NCBI RefSeq assembly: GCF_040649515.1
Contig: NZ_JBEZFP010000108.1
Coordinates: forward strand, 1 to 31,847
Direction of reading: 5' to 3'
Origin: Yinghuangia elevatio
GTDB lineage: Bacteria > Actinomycetota > Actinomycetes > Streptomycetales > Streptomycetaceae
Length of the DNA: 31,847 bases
Part shown: positions 7,391-14,529 of the stretch, piece by piece
Layout of the letters: each line of letters begins with the position of its first letter
Position numbering within the stretch: the first letter of the stretch is position 1
Program-made: the position numbers and the translations under genes
Notes under the pieces: model-generated
Seen by the model: the letters and a program-made list of their open reading frames with translations, nothing else
The model's database searches: none
Told to the model about the DNA's origin: nothing

Positions 7391-8350
7391 ATGCTGCATC
7401 TGAGGGCCATCGTGCCGCGCGAGAAGTCCGGTGCCGTACGCCGCCTGCTCGAAGCGGAGCCGGGCGTCACCCATCTGGTCGTGTGGCCGGGTGTCGCCGT
7501 GTCACCGCCCGGCGACGTCATCGCCTGCGACATCGCCCGCGAGTCGGCGAACCTCGTGCTCGACGACCTGCGCGCGCTCGGCATCGACGAGGACGGCTCC
7601 ATCGCGCTGGAGAACCTCGACGTCTCGCTGTCCCGGTCGGCGCGCGAGGCCGAGTCGGACGCGCCGGGCGAGGGCGCCGACGCGGTGGTGTGGGAGCAGA
7701 TCACCGAGGCGACGTCCGAAGAGTCCACGTTCACCGTCACGTTCCTGGCGTTCCTGACGATCGCCACCATGATCGCCGCGTGCGGTGTGCTCCTCGACAA
7801 CCCCATCCTCATCGTCGGGGCGATGGTCGTGGGACCGGAGTTCGGCCCGCTGGCCGGGCTGTGCGTGGCGACCGTGCAGCGCCGCCGCGGGCTCGCCGCG
7901 CGGTCCGCCTTCGCGCTGCTGGCGGGCTTCCCGATCGCGATGTCGCTGACCATGGCGTTCACCTGGCTGCTCACCTGGTCGGGGGACTTCGACAAGAGCA
8001 TGCTCGAAGGCGACCGCCCGCAGACGTCGTTCATCTACCAGCCCGACTGGCTGTCCTTCTGGGTCGCCTTCCTCGCCGGCGTCGCGGGCATCCTGTCGCT
8101 CACGTCATCGAAGTCCGGGGCGCTGATCGGCGTGCTGATCTCGGTCACCACGGTCCCGGCGGCCGCCAACGCGGCAGTGGCGGTGGCGTACGGCGACCTC
8201 AGCCAGGCGGGCGGCTCACTCGGCCAACTCGGCCTGAACCTGGGCGCGATCGTGGTGGCGGGCACCGGCACCCTGCTCGCGCAGCGGTACGCGTGGAGCA
8301 GGACGCACGGAAAGCACCACCCCGGCGTCCCCGGCCTGCGACGCGACTGA
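7391..8350 (+). CDS. DUF389 integral membrane protein
   Basis: A 319-residue protein. The N-terminal ~105 residues form a soluble region (starting MLHLRAIVPREKSGAV), followed by a membrane domain with about six hydrophobic segments. The DUF389 signature is TFLAFLTIATMIAACGVLL then DNPILIVGAMVVGPEFGPLAG, and SLTSSKSGALIGVLISVTTVPAAANAAVA later. The C-terminus is short and basic. The function of the family is not established. The close spacing behind coaA suggests one transcript, but no biochemical link to CoA synthesis can be claimed. The start is the first ATG after the coaA stop; the ribosome site is weak. Confidence 0.85.
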   Translation: MLHLRAIVPREKSGAVRRLLEAEPGVTHLVVWPGVAVSPPGDVIACDIARESANLVLDDLRALGIDEDGSIALENLDVSLSRSAREAESDAPGEGADAVVWEQITEATSEESTFTVTFLAFLTIATMIAACGVLLDNPILIVGAMVVGPEFGPLAGLCVATVQRRRGLAARSAFALLAGFPIAMSLTMAFTWLLTWSGDFDKSMLEGDRPQTSFIYQPDWLSFWVAFLAGVAGILSLTSSKSGALIGVLISVTTVPAAANAAVAVAYGDLSQAGGSLGQLGLNLGAIVVAGTGTLLAQRYAWSRTHGKHHPGVPGLRRD

Positions 8351-8362
8351 CCCGCAAAGACC

Positions 8363-8397
8363 GCGGCCCCCGCCCGGAAGTCCGGGACGGGGGCCGC
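8363..8397. terminator. Bidirectional terminator between DUF389 gene and glmM
   Basis: A 10-bp GC stem (8363-8372 with 8388-8397) continues through an inner 5-bp stem (8373-8377 with 8382-8386) to an AAGT loop, with one bulged A. It lies between convergent genes, 12 nt after one stop and 25 nt from the other. Confidence 0.8.
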
Positions 8398-8422
8398 CGC
8401 TTGCCTGTTGCCCGGCCTGGGA

Positions 8423-9775
8423 TCAGACGGCCAGTTCAGCGCGTACGACGTCGGCCAGCGCCCCGGCCTCGCGCTGGGCCTGCTCGTGCGTCTGCGCCTC
8501 GACCATGACCCGCACCAGCGGTTCGGTGCCCGACGGGCGCAGCAGCACCCGGCCGCCGCCGCCCAACCGCGCCTCGGCGTCGGCGACCGCCGCGGCCAGA
8601 CCGGCCGACGCCTGCACGCGGGTCCGGTCCACCCCCGACACGTTGATCAGCACCTGCGGCAGGCGCGTCATGACCGCGGCGAGCTCGTGCAGCGGGCGGC
8701 CGGTCTGCGCGACCCGCGACAGCAGGTGCAGCGCGGTCAGCGTGCCGTCGCCGGTCGTCGCGTGGTCCAGCATGACGACGTGGCCGGACTGCTCGCCACC
8801 GAGCGTGAGGCCACCGGCCTGCATGGCCTCCAGGACGTACCGGTCGCCGACCGCCGTCTCGACGATCTTGACGCCGGCGCCCTGCATCGCGAGCTTGAGG
8901 CCCAGGTTGGACATGACGGTCGCGACGAGGGTGTCCTCGCGCAGCGTCCCCGCGTCGCGCATGGCCAGCGCGAGCACCGCGAGGATCTGGTCGCCGTCCA
9001 CCTCGTCGCCGTTCGCGTCCACCGCGAGGCAGCGGTCCGCGTCGCCGTCGTGCGCGATGCCCGCGTCGGCGCCGTGCTCGACCACGGCCGCCTTCACGTC
9101 GTCCAGGTGCGTCGAACCGCAACCCTCGTTGATGTTGAGGCCGTTCGGCTCCGCGTGGATCGTCACGACCTCGGCGCCGGCCTGGCGCAGTGCGTCGGGG
9201 GCGACCCGCGACGACGCGCCGTTGGCGCAGTCCAGCACGACCTTGAGGCCGTCCAGGCGGTGCGGCAGCGTGGCGAGCAGGTGGTCGACGTACCGCTCGT
9301 GGCCCTCGGGATGGTCCTGGACACGGCCGACCAGCGCGCCCGTCGGACGGTCCCACTCGGTTCCGAGCAGCGACTCGATGCTGTCCTCGACGTCGTCGGG
9401 GAGCTTGTGCCCGCCGCGCGCGAAGAACTTGATGCCGTTGTCGGGCATCGAGTTGTGGCTCGCCGAGAGCATGACGCCCAGGTCGGCGCCCAGCAGGCCG
9501 GTCAGGTGCGCGACCGCGGGAGTCGGCAGGACCCCGGCCCGGTAGACGTCCACCCCGGCACCCGCGAGGCCCGCGACCACGGCCGCCTCCAGGAACTCGC
9601 CCGACGCCCGCGGGTCGCGGCCGACCACGGCGAACGGCCGCCGCCCGTGGCCCCCGGTGCGACCCTGCGAACCCAGCACCCGGGCGGCGCAGACCGCCAG
9701 GTCCAGGGCCAGTTCGGCGGTCAGCCGGCCGTTGGCCAGACCGCGTACCCCGTCCGTACCGAAGAGTCGTCCCAC
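8423..9775 (-). CDS. glmM: Phosphoglucosamine mutase
   Basis: A 450-residue enzyme converting glucosamine-6-phosphate to glucosamine-1-phosphate, the step after GlmS. The phosphoserine loop is MLSASHNSMPDNGIKFF, with catalytic Ser106. The metal loop is HDGDADRC, the sugar-binding loop GGEQSGHVV, and the phosphate-binding loop RPSGTEPLVRVM near the C-terminus. The GTG start at 9775 (VGRLFGTDGVRG) follows GGGAGGT with ideal spacing; the longer frame upstream is rejected. It has its own upstream region with a dyad and a tandem repeat, and a terminator separates it from rpsI. Confidence 0.96.
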   Translation of the reverse strand: MGRLFGTDGVRGLANGRLTAELALDLAVCAARVLGSQGRTGGHGRRPFAVVGRDPRASGEFLEAAVVAGLAGAGVDVYRAGVLPTPAVAHLTGLLGADLGVMLSASHNSMPDNGIKFFARGGHKLPDDVEDSIESLLGTEWDRPTGALVGRVQDHPEGHERYVDHLLATLPHRLDGLKVVLDCANGASSRVAPDALRQAGAEVVTIHAEPNGLNINEGCGSTHLDDVKAAVVEHGADAGIAHDGDADRCLAVDANGDEVDGDQILAVLALAMRDAGTLREDTLVATVMSNLGLKLAMQGAGVKIVETAVGDRYVLEAMQAGGLTLGGEQSGHVVMLDHATTGDGTLTALHLLSRVAQTGRPLHELAAVMTRLPQVLINVSGVDRTRVQASAGLAAAVADAEARLGGGGRVLLRPSGTEPLVRVMVEAQTHEQAQREAGALADVVRAELAV

Positions 9776-9811
9776 CTTCGGACCTCCCGCATCACACCGC
9801 GAGCACGCGGT

Positions 9812-9828
9812 CGTCGACAGAGTCGACG
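9812..9828. promoter_or_regulatory. Dyad upstream of glmM
   Basis: CGTCGAC (9812-9818), an AGA spacer, then GTCGACG (9822-9828): a perfect 7-bp inverted repeat about 40 nt upstream of the glmM start. It could be an operator or a leader hairpin. Confidence 0.45.
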
Positions 9829-9834
9829 CATCAG

Positions 9835-9882
9835 ACATGGACCAAACACATGGACTGAACACGGATCCAACACAGCTCGAAC
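9835..9882. repeat. Imperfect 13-bp tandem repeat upstream of glmM
   Basis: Units ACATGGACCAAAC (9835-9847) and ACATGGACTGAAC (9848-9860) are followed by shorter relatives ACGGATCCAAC (9861-9871) and ACAGCTCGAAC (9872-9882). They lie in the 141-bp glmM upstream region and may be spaced protein-binding half-sites or a slippage product. Confidence 0.6.
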
Positions 9883-9916
9883 GCGTCAGGCAAAAGCACC
9901 GGGGAATGCCGGAAAA

Positions 9917-9961
9917 GCATCGGGCCCCGGGGCACAGACTCTGTGCCCCGGGGCCCGATGC
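9917..9961 (-). terminator. Terminator after rpsI
   Basis: A perfect stem of about 20 bp (9917-9936 with 9942-9961) with a small loop. In the rpsI direction it is followed by TTTT, and an A-run precedes it, so it is a classical intrinsic terminator ending the rplM-rpsI operon. Confidence 0.92.
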
Positions 9962-9986
9962 AAAATGCAGGCTGCCCGCGCCGGAT

Positions 9987-10478
9987 TTAACGCTTGCTGT
10001 ACTGCGGAGCCTTACGGGCCTTCTTCAGACCCGGCTTCTTGCGCTCGGTGGCGCGCGGGTCACGCGTCAGGAAGCCGGCCTTCTTCAGCGCCGGGCGGTT
10101 CAGCTCGACGTCCGCCTCGTTGAGCGCACGGGCCACGCCCAGGCGCAGCGCGCCGGCCTGGCCGGAGACGCCGCCACCCGCGATGCGGGCGATGACGTCG
10201 TACTTCTCGTCCAGCTCAAGGATCTTGAACGGCTCGTTGACGAGCTGCTGGTGAACCTTGTTGGGGAAGTACTGCTCGAGCGTACGCCCGTTGATCTTCC
10301 ACTTGCCGGTGCCCGGGACGATGCGCACGCGGGCGATGGCCTCCTTGCGGCGGCCGGTGGCGGCACCCGGCTGCGGGTCGCTGAAGCGACCGGCCAGGGA
10401 CTCCGAGGTGTAGCTCTCGAGGGTGACCTCTTCGGAGGTCGTCTCCTCGATGGGGGCCTCAGCGGTGGTCTCGGCCAC
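9987..10478 (-). CDS. rpsI: 30S ribosomal protein S9
   Basis: A 163-residue protein. The conserved core starts at about residue 41 (ATGRRKEAIARVRIVPGTG) and runs through GGGVSGQAGALRLGVARAL to the basic C-terminus KKARKAPQYSKR, whose tail reaches the P-site tRNA in known structures. The first ~40 residues form an acidic Glu/Thr/Ser-rich extension, common in actinobacteria. It is second in the rplM-rpsI operon, 54 nt after rplM. Confidence 0.97.
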   Translation of the reverse strand: MAETTAEAPIEETTSEEVTLESYTSESLAGRFSDPQPGAATGRRKEAIARVRIVPGTGKWKINGRTLEQYFPNKVHQQLVNEPFKILELDEKYDVIARIAGGGVSGQAGALRLGVARALNEADVELNRPALKKAGFLTRDPRATERKKPGLKKARKAPQYSKR

Positions 10479-10532
10479 GATTCTCCTCTTTGCGATCCTC
10501 AGCCGCTTGTCGCGGCTGTGTTGTGGCCGTGA

Positions 10533-10976
10533 CTACTGCGCGACCTGGGTGATCTCGAACGGCACCGGCTGCTGGGCCTGGTGCGGGTGCTCCGGACCCG
10601 CGTACACCTTGAGCTTCGACAGCATCTGCCGGCCCAGGGTGTTCTTGGGGAGCATGCCCTTGATGGCCTTCTCGACTGCCTTCTCCGGGTTCTTGGAGAG
10701 AAGGTCGTCGTAGCGGACCGCGCGGAGACCACCCGGGTGGCCAGAGTGGCGGTACGCCATCTTCTGGGTCCGCTTGTTGCCGGACAGGTGAACCTTGTCC
10801 GCGTTCACAATGATGACGAAATCGCCGGTGTCGACGTGCGGCGCGTACACCGGCTTGTGCTTGCCCCGGAGCAGGGCAGCGGCCTGGGTGGACAGACGGC
10901 CGAGCACGACATCGGTCGCGTCGATGACGTGCCACTGACGCTGGACGTCGCCGGGCTTAGGGCTGTACGTGCGCAC
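10533..10976 (-). CDS. rplM: 50S ribosomal protein L13
   Basis: A 147-residue L13, the usual length, starting VRTYSPKPGDVQRQWHVIDA at a GTG. Family motifs include ATDVVLGRLSTQAAALLRGK and the HSGHPGGLR segment. The upstream in-frame stretch back to 11048 is leader, not coding. A housekeeping promoter 187-216 nt upstream of the GTG drives rplM-rpsI. Confidence 0.97.
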   Translation of the reverse strand: MRTYSPKPGDVQRQWHVIDATDVVLGRLSTQAAALLRGKHKPVYAPHVDTGDFVIIVNADKVHLSGNKRTQKMAYRHSGHPGGLRAVRYDDLLSKNPEKAVEKAIKGMLPKNTLGRQMLSKLKVYAGPEHPHQAQQPVPFEITQVAQ

Positions 10977-11162
10977 GGTCGATAGCCTTCGCTTCTTCGT
11001 GAGTGTGTGCTGACGGGATGGCGCTTGGCTGGGCCCGACGACTCCCACGCGATGTCGATCTCAGATCTCGATCTCAGAGCATGCGGGGTGCTGCCGGGGG
11101 TCTCTTGCGGCGCCCGGCGTACCGACTTCACTCAAGCAAGCCAATACGCACAACGAACCGGC
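10977..11162 (-). other. rplM leader
   Basis: Untranslated leader of about 180 nt between the predicted start and rplM. CGATCTCAGA occurs twice (11056-11065 and 11069-11078), 13 bp apart. This could be part of an autoregulatory fold, but I cannot draw a convincing L13 or S9 binding structure. Confidence 0.35.
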
Positions 11163-11192
11163 AGAATACCGGGTTTACGCGGCGCCGGTCAA
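11163..11192 (-). promoter_or_regulatory. rplM-rpsI promoter
   Basis: On the minus strand TTGACC (11192-11187) is followed after 18 bp by TATTCT (11168-11163). This is a strong match to the principal sigma factor consensus and the best promoter in the window for a ribosomal operon. Confidence 0.7.
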
Positions 11193-11401
11193 AACGAGCC
11201 TCGGGGGGCTGTGCTCCCCGAGCCCCCTCCCCTGCCTGTCAATGGTATCCGCCCGTACGAGCGGTTCCGACCACGTACCGGGACGGCCGCCCGCCGACAG
11301 TATGCTGCGGGCCACATGGCGAGGGCCTGCGATGCGGCCCGGACCGGGCCCGAACCGGCCCGGCGCCCGACCAAGCCGCGGGAAATCGGTGGGAGGCTGC
11401 G
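11193..11401 (+). other. Upstream region of the anchored-protein gene, with hairpin
   Basis: A 7-bp stem (11200-11206 with 11216-11222), extendable inward, lies just upstream of the rplM promoter. TATGCT at 11300-11305 could be a -10 for the plus-strand gene, but its -35 is poor. No other feature is seen. Confidence 0.3.
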
Positions 11402-12514
11402 GTGAGCGCGGACACCAACGGCAACGGGCGCGGCCGGGAGCACGCCGGCCCCGCCGAACCGGCGCCGTGGACCATACGACCCGGAACACCCCTGGACGAC
11501 ACCGGGGACCAGCACCAAGACCCTTACGGGACAACGCAGTCCGGGCCCGCGGGCGCATCCGGTACGCGCGGCCGCACCGGGGGCCGCGCCGCCGCCCGCC
11601 GGGCCCGGTCCGGACGCGGCGCTGCCGCCGCGGCCTCCGGCACCCCCGACTGGGGCGCTCTCGCCGACCGCGAGAGCCGCCGCCGGGCGCGGGCCCGTAC
11701 CAACAGAATGCGCATCGGCGCCGCGCTGACCGTCCTGGCCGTCGTCGGGATCACCGCCGCCTGGCTGGCCACATCGTCGGACGACGACTCGGGCCCCGCG
11801 GCGCAGACCGCCCCCACCGAGGCCCCGGTCGATCCGGCCGGCTCGGGGACCGCCAAACCCACCTTCAAGCCGGTGCCGACCATCCCCCCGGCACCCGGCA
11901 GCGCCAAGGTCCTCGCCGACCCGCAGCTCGACACCGCGCCCTTCACACCCGAGGCGCTGTTCCCGACCGCGCGCCTGGGCATCGACGGGCGCGTCTACAA
12001 CGTCGTCGCCAAACGCCTGGACAACACCTGCGCGGACGCCGCCAACCCCGTGCTCGGCGACATCCTGCGCACCAAGGCCTGCGTCCAGATCATCCGGGCC
12101 ACCGTCACCGGGCCCGACGGCACCGCGGCCACCGTCGCGGTCGCCGCGTTCGCCTCGCCGGACGACGCCAGGGCCGCCGCCGCCGACGGCAACGGCAACC
12201 GCGACGCCTCGCTGCTGGGCCTGCCCGGCGGCCCGGTCAAGGAGCTCTGCCCTCAGCCCGCACCCGACAAGCCCGGTGTCACGTGCATACGCCAGACCAA
12301 CTCCGTCGGCCGCTACGGGGTCTTCCTGGTCGGCGGCTACCCGGGCCCGGACAACCGCATCGATCCGGCCAAGGGCGACCCCAAGGTCGAGCAGGCCGGC
12401 GACGACCTGGACCGGGTCGTCCGGGACACCCTCACCCTCCGCGGCGAGCAGCGCTCCCAGGCCATCTACGACAAGGCCAAGGCGGACGCGGAGAAGGCGC
12501 TCGAAGGAAAGTGA
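11402..12514 (+). CDS. Membrane-anchored extracytoplasmic protein of unknown function
   Basis: 370 residues. The layout is a long polar, Gly/Ala/Arg-rich cytoplasmic N-terminus (1-102) with no domain I recognise, a single membrane helix (103-123, MRIGAALTVLAVVGITAAWLA), a Pro/Ala/Thr linker (about 124-168) and an extracytoplasmic domain. That domain has four cysteines (210, 227, 283, 295), which suggests two disulfides. The domain starts near FTPEALFPTARLGIDGRVYN and contains ACVQIIRATVTGPDG. A Lys/Ala-rich helix ends the protein. The GTG at 11402 follows GGGAGG. It is divergent from rplM and convergent with truA. Location between truA and rplM suggests a vertically inherited gene rather than cargo. 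Confidence 0.75.
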   Translation: MSADTNGNGRGREHAGPAEPAPWTIRPGTPLDDTGDQHQDPYGTTQSGPAGASGTRGRTGGRAAARRARSGRGAAAAASGTPDWGALADRESRRRARARTNRMRIGAALTVLAVVGITAAWLATSSDDDSGPAAQTAPTEAPVDPAGSGTAKPTFKPVPTIPPAPGSAKVLADPQLDTAPFTPEALFPTARLGIDGRVYNVVAKRLDNTCADAANPVLGDILRTKACVQIIRATVTGPDGTAATVAVAAFASPDDARAAAADGNGNRDASLLGLPGGPVKELCPQPAPDKPGVTCIRQTNSVGRYGVFLVGGYPGPDNRIDPAKGDPKVEQAGDDLDRVVRDTLTLRGEQRSQAIYDKAKADAEKALEGK

Positions 12515-12556
12515 GCGGACGGGCAGCGGCGGTGACGGCCCTGCCGAGGTCCGCGG

Positions 12557-12585
12557 CCAGGCCCTGTCCGCGGGACACGGCCTGG
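12557..12585. terminator. Bidirectional terminator before truA end
   Basis: A 7-bp stem (12557-12563 with 12579-12585) with an inner 5-bp stem (12565-12569 with 12573-12577), between two convergent genes. Confidence 0.65.
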
Positions 12586-12587
12586 AT

Positions 12588-13493
12588 CTAGACGATGTCG
12601 AGGCGAGGCCGCTTGGCCCTGGCGGCGCGCTCCGCAAGACGCTCGTCCGAGGGGTACGCCACCTCCTCCAGCACCAACCCGTGCGCGGGCGCCACATGCA
12701 CCGACGAGTCGCGTACGCCGCGCGCCAGCACCTCCGCGGGCCACCGCACCGGCCGCCGCCCCGAACCGACCGCGGTCATCGCGCCGACGAGCGAGCGGAC
12801 CATGTTGTGGCAGAACGCGTCGGCGCGTACCGAGGCGATCACCAGTGGCGTGAAACCGGGCCCCGCGTCGGACTCGCCGGGCGTCTCGCGCGCCCAGTGG
12901 AAGTCCTTGAGGCAGCGGACCGTCGATGCGCCCTCGCGGCGCTTGCAGTAGGCGGCGAAGTCGTGGTCGCCGAGCATGAGGCCGGCAGCCTCGTTCATCA
13001 GGTCCACGTCGAGCGGGCGGTCGTGCCACACGACGTGCGCGCGGCGCAGCGGGTCGACGCCGCCGGGGGTGTCGCTGATGCGGTAGGCGTACCGGCGCCA
13101 CTCGGCGGCGAAGCGAGCGTCGAACCCCTCGGGGGCGCGGGAGACTTCGCGGACCCGTACGTCGCGCGGAAGCGTGCCGGAGAGCCTGCGCACGAGCTGC
13201 GGGCCGTCCAGCGTCCACTTGTCCGCGGGGATGTCGACGTGCGCGACCTGGCCGCGCGCGTGCACGCCCGCGTCGGTGCGTCCGGCGACCGTCAGCTGCG
13301 CGGGCTCGGGGAGCCGCAGGACGGTGGTCAGCGCCTGCTCCAGGGTGCCCTGGACGGTCCGCAGACCGGGCTGGCGGGCCCAACCTGAGAAGTCCGTGCC
13401 GTCGTACGCCAGATCGATCCTCAGCCGCACCGGCTCCGGGTCGGCCGCTGGTCCCCCGTCCCCGCCTCCCGGCGCCGGGATCTCGGTGCTCAC
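12588..13493 (-). CDS. truA: tRNA pseudouridine(38-40) synthase
   Basis: A 301-residue enzyme that makes pseudouridine at positions 38-40 of the tRNA anticodon arm. The catalytic motif is AGRTDAGVHARGQVAH, with nucleophile Asp74. Other family segments are RIDLAYDGTDFSGWARQPG, GFDARFAAEWRRYAYRI and NMVRSLVGAMTAVG. The GTG at 13493 follows GGGGAAGAG. A longer start at 13601 is possible but has no support. It lies 210 nt beyond rplQ with a terminator between, so it is expressed by read-through or its own promoter. Confidence 0.94.
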   Translation of the reverse strand: MSTEIPAPGGGDGGPAADPEPVRLRIDLAYDGTDFSGWARQPGLRTVQGTLEQALTTVLRLPEPAQLTVAGRTDAGVHARGQVAHVDIPADKWTLDGPQLVRRLSGTLPRDVRVREVSRAPEGFDARFAAEWRRYAYRISDTPGGVDPLRRAHVVWHDRPLDVDLMNEAAGLMLGDHDFAAYCKRREGASTVRCLKDFHWARETPGESDAGPGFTPLVIASVRADAFCHNMVRSLVGAMTAVGSGRRPVRWPAEVLARGVRDSSVHVAPAHGLVLEEVAYPSDERLAERAARAKRPRLDIV

Positions 13494-13605
13494 GCTGCTC
13501 TTCCCCACTCCGCAGGTGCCGTTCGTGTGTGCCCAACTCGCCTGTGGCGCAAGGCGTCCGCGCGGATCGTGCAGGCGGACGCGACGGCCGGCGCGGGCCA
13601 AAAGC

Positions 13606-13649
13606 CGCGGGCCCGCTCGCCACCCCTAAGGGAGGAGAACGGGCCCGCG
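13606..13649 (-). terminator. Terminator after rplQ (end of alpha operon)
   Basis: A 10-bp GC stem (13606-13615 with 13640-13649) around a 24-nt apical region with partial pairing, followed in the rplQ direction by GCTTTT. Confidence 0.75.
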
Positions 13650-13703
13650 TACGTCAAAGTGGACTCAGGTGTCCGGACGACTCCCGCTCGCGCGGGGAGT
13701 GCG

Positions 13704-14255
13704 TCACTTCTCCGTGTCGACCTTGTCCGCGTCGTCGCCGGCGGCCTCGGGGGCCTCCTCGACATCGGCAGCCTCGGCCTCGTCGGCGTCGGCCTTCTTG
13801 CTCGTGTCGACCTTGGTCTCCTCGGCCTTCGCCGCCTGCTCCTTGACGGAGCGCTTGGTGGCGGCCTCGGCCTCGCCCACGGCGGTCTGCGCGACCGTCA
13901 GGGCCTCGACCAGCTCGATCACGGCCATCGGCGCGTTGTCGCCCTTGCGGTTCCCGATCTTGGTGATGCGGGTGTAGCCGCCGGGACGGTTCGCGTACCG
14001 GGGACCGATCTCCTCGAAGAGCGTGTGCACGACGCTCTTGTCGCGGACGACGGTGAGCACCTGGCGGCGCGCGTGCAGGTCGCCGCGCTTCGCCTTGGTG
14101 ATCAGCTTCTCCGCGACCGGACGGAGCCGGCGGGCCTTCGCCTCGGTCGTGGTGATACGACCGTGCTCGAACAGCGCCGTCGCGAGGCCCGAAAGAAGCA
14201 GGCGCTCGTGGGACGGGCCGCCGCCGAGGCGGGCGCCCTTTGCGGGACGGGGCAT
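13704..14255 (-). CDS. rplQ: 50S ribosomal protein L17
   Basis: A 183-residue protein. The core (about 1-120) begins MPRPAKGARLGGGPSHERLL and contains RITTTEAKARRLRPVAEKLI and GGYTRITKIGNRKGDNAPMA. A C-terminal tail of about 60 residues is rich in Ala, Glu, Asp and Lys and probably disordered, as in other actinobacterial L17. It is the last gene of the alpha operon, unusually far (272 bp) from rpoA. Confidence 0.97.
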   Translation of the reverse strand: MPRPAKGARLGGGPSHERLLLSGLATALFEHGRITTTEAKARRLRPVAEKLITKAKRGDLHARRQVLTVVRDKSVVHTLFEEIGPRYANRPGGYTRITKIGNRKGDNAPMAVIELVEALTVAQTAVGEAEAATKRSVKEQAAKAEETKVDTSKKADADEAEAADVEEAPEAAGDDADKVDTEK

Positions 14256-14334
14256 TGCTTTCTCCTTGGTATCCCTGCACCGGCCGTATCAGGTACCGGT
14301 GTCAGTCCGTCCGAGCCGGTCGGCCCGGACGCGA

Positions 14335-14392
14335 GCCCCCGGCGGATCGCCGGGGGCGGTCCGTACGAGGGGAGGGCCCGGAAGCCCTCCCC
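14335..14392 (-). promoter_or_regulatory. Double hairpin between rpoA and rplQ
   Basis: Two separate GC-rich hairpins: 14335-14344 with 14348-14357 (10 bp, GAT loop), and 14369-14377 with 14384-14392 (9 bp). Neither has a U-tract. In the transcript they follow the rpoA end, so they could attenuate transcription or stabilise the 3' end of rpoA mRNA, setting the rpoA to rplQ ratio. Confidence 0.6.
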
Positions 14393-14403
14393 CGCACGAC
14401 GTT

Positions 14404-14436
14404 CTCAGTGCTGCTCGGTACCGCGCGGTCTCCGCG
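14404..14436 (-). repeat. Imperfect duplicate of rpoA 3' end
   Basis: 14404-14419 matches 14527-14542 at 15 of 16 bases (CTCAGTACTGCTCGGT, the reverse of the rpoA codons for TEQY and stop). CTCCGCG then follows in both, but here a 10-bp palindrome, ACCGCGCGGT, is inserted between. Without it the copy would read AETEQH-stop. Confidence 0.65.
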
Positions 14437-14461
14437 TTGCGATCCTCGGGATCACTCCCGT

Positions 14462-14529
14462 CAGGACCTCAATGCCGGACCTCGGTGCCGAGACCTCGCG
14501 GTGCCGAGACCTCGCGGTGCCGGGACCTC
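14462..14529. repeat. 16-bp tandem repeat just after rpoA
   Basis: GGTGCCGAGACCTCGC occurs exactly twice (14484-14499, 14500-14515). A third, diverged copy (14516-14529) runs into the rpoA stop, and two shorter relatives (about 14462-14483) lie on the other side. Confidence 0.75.
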
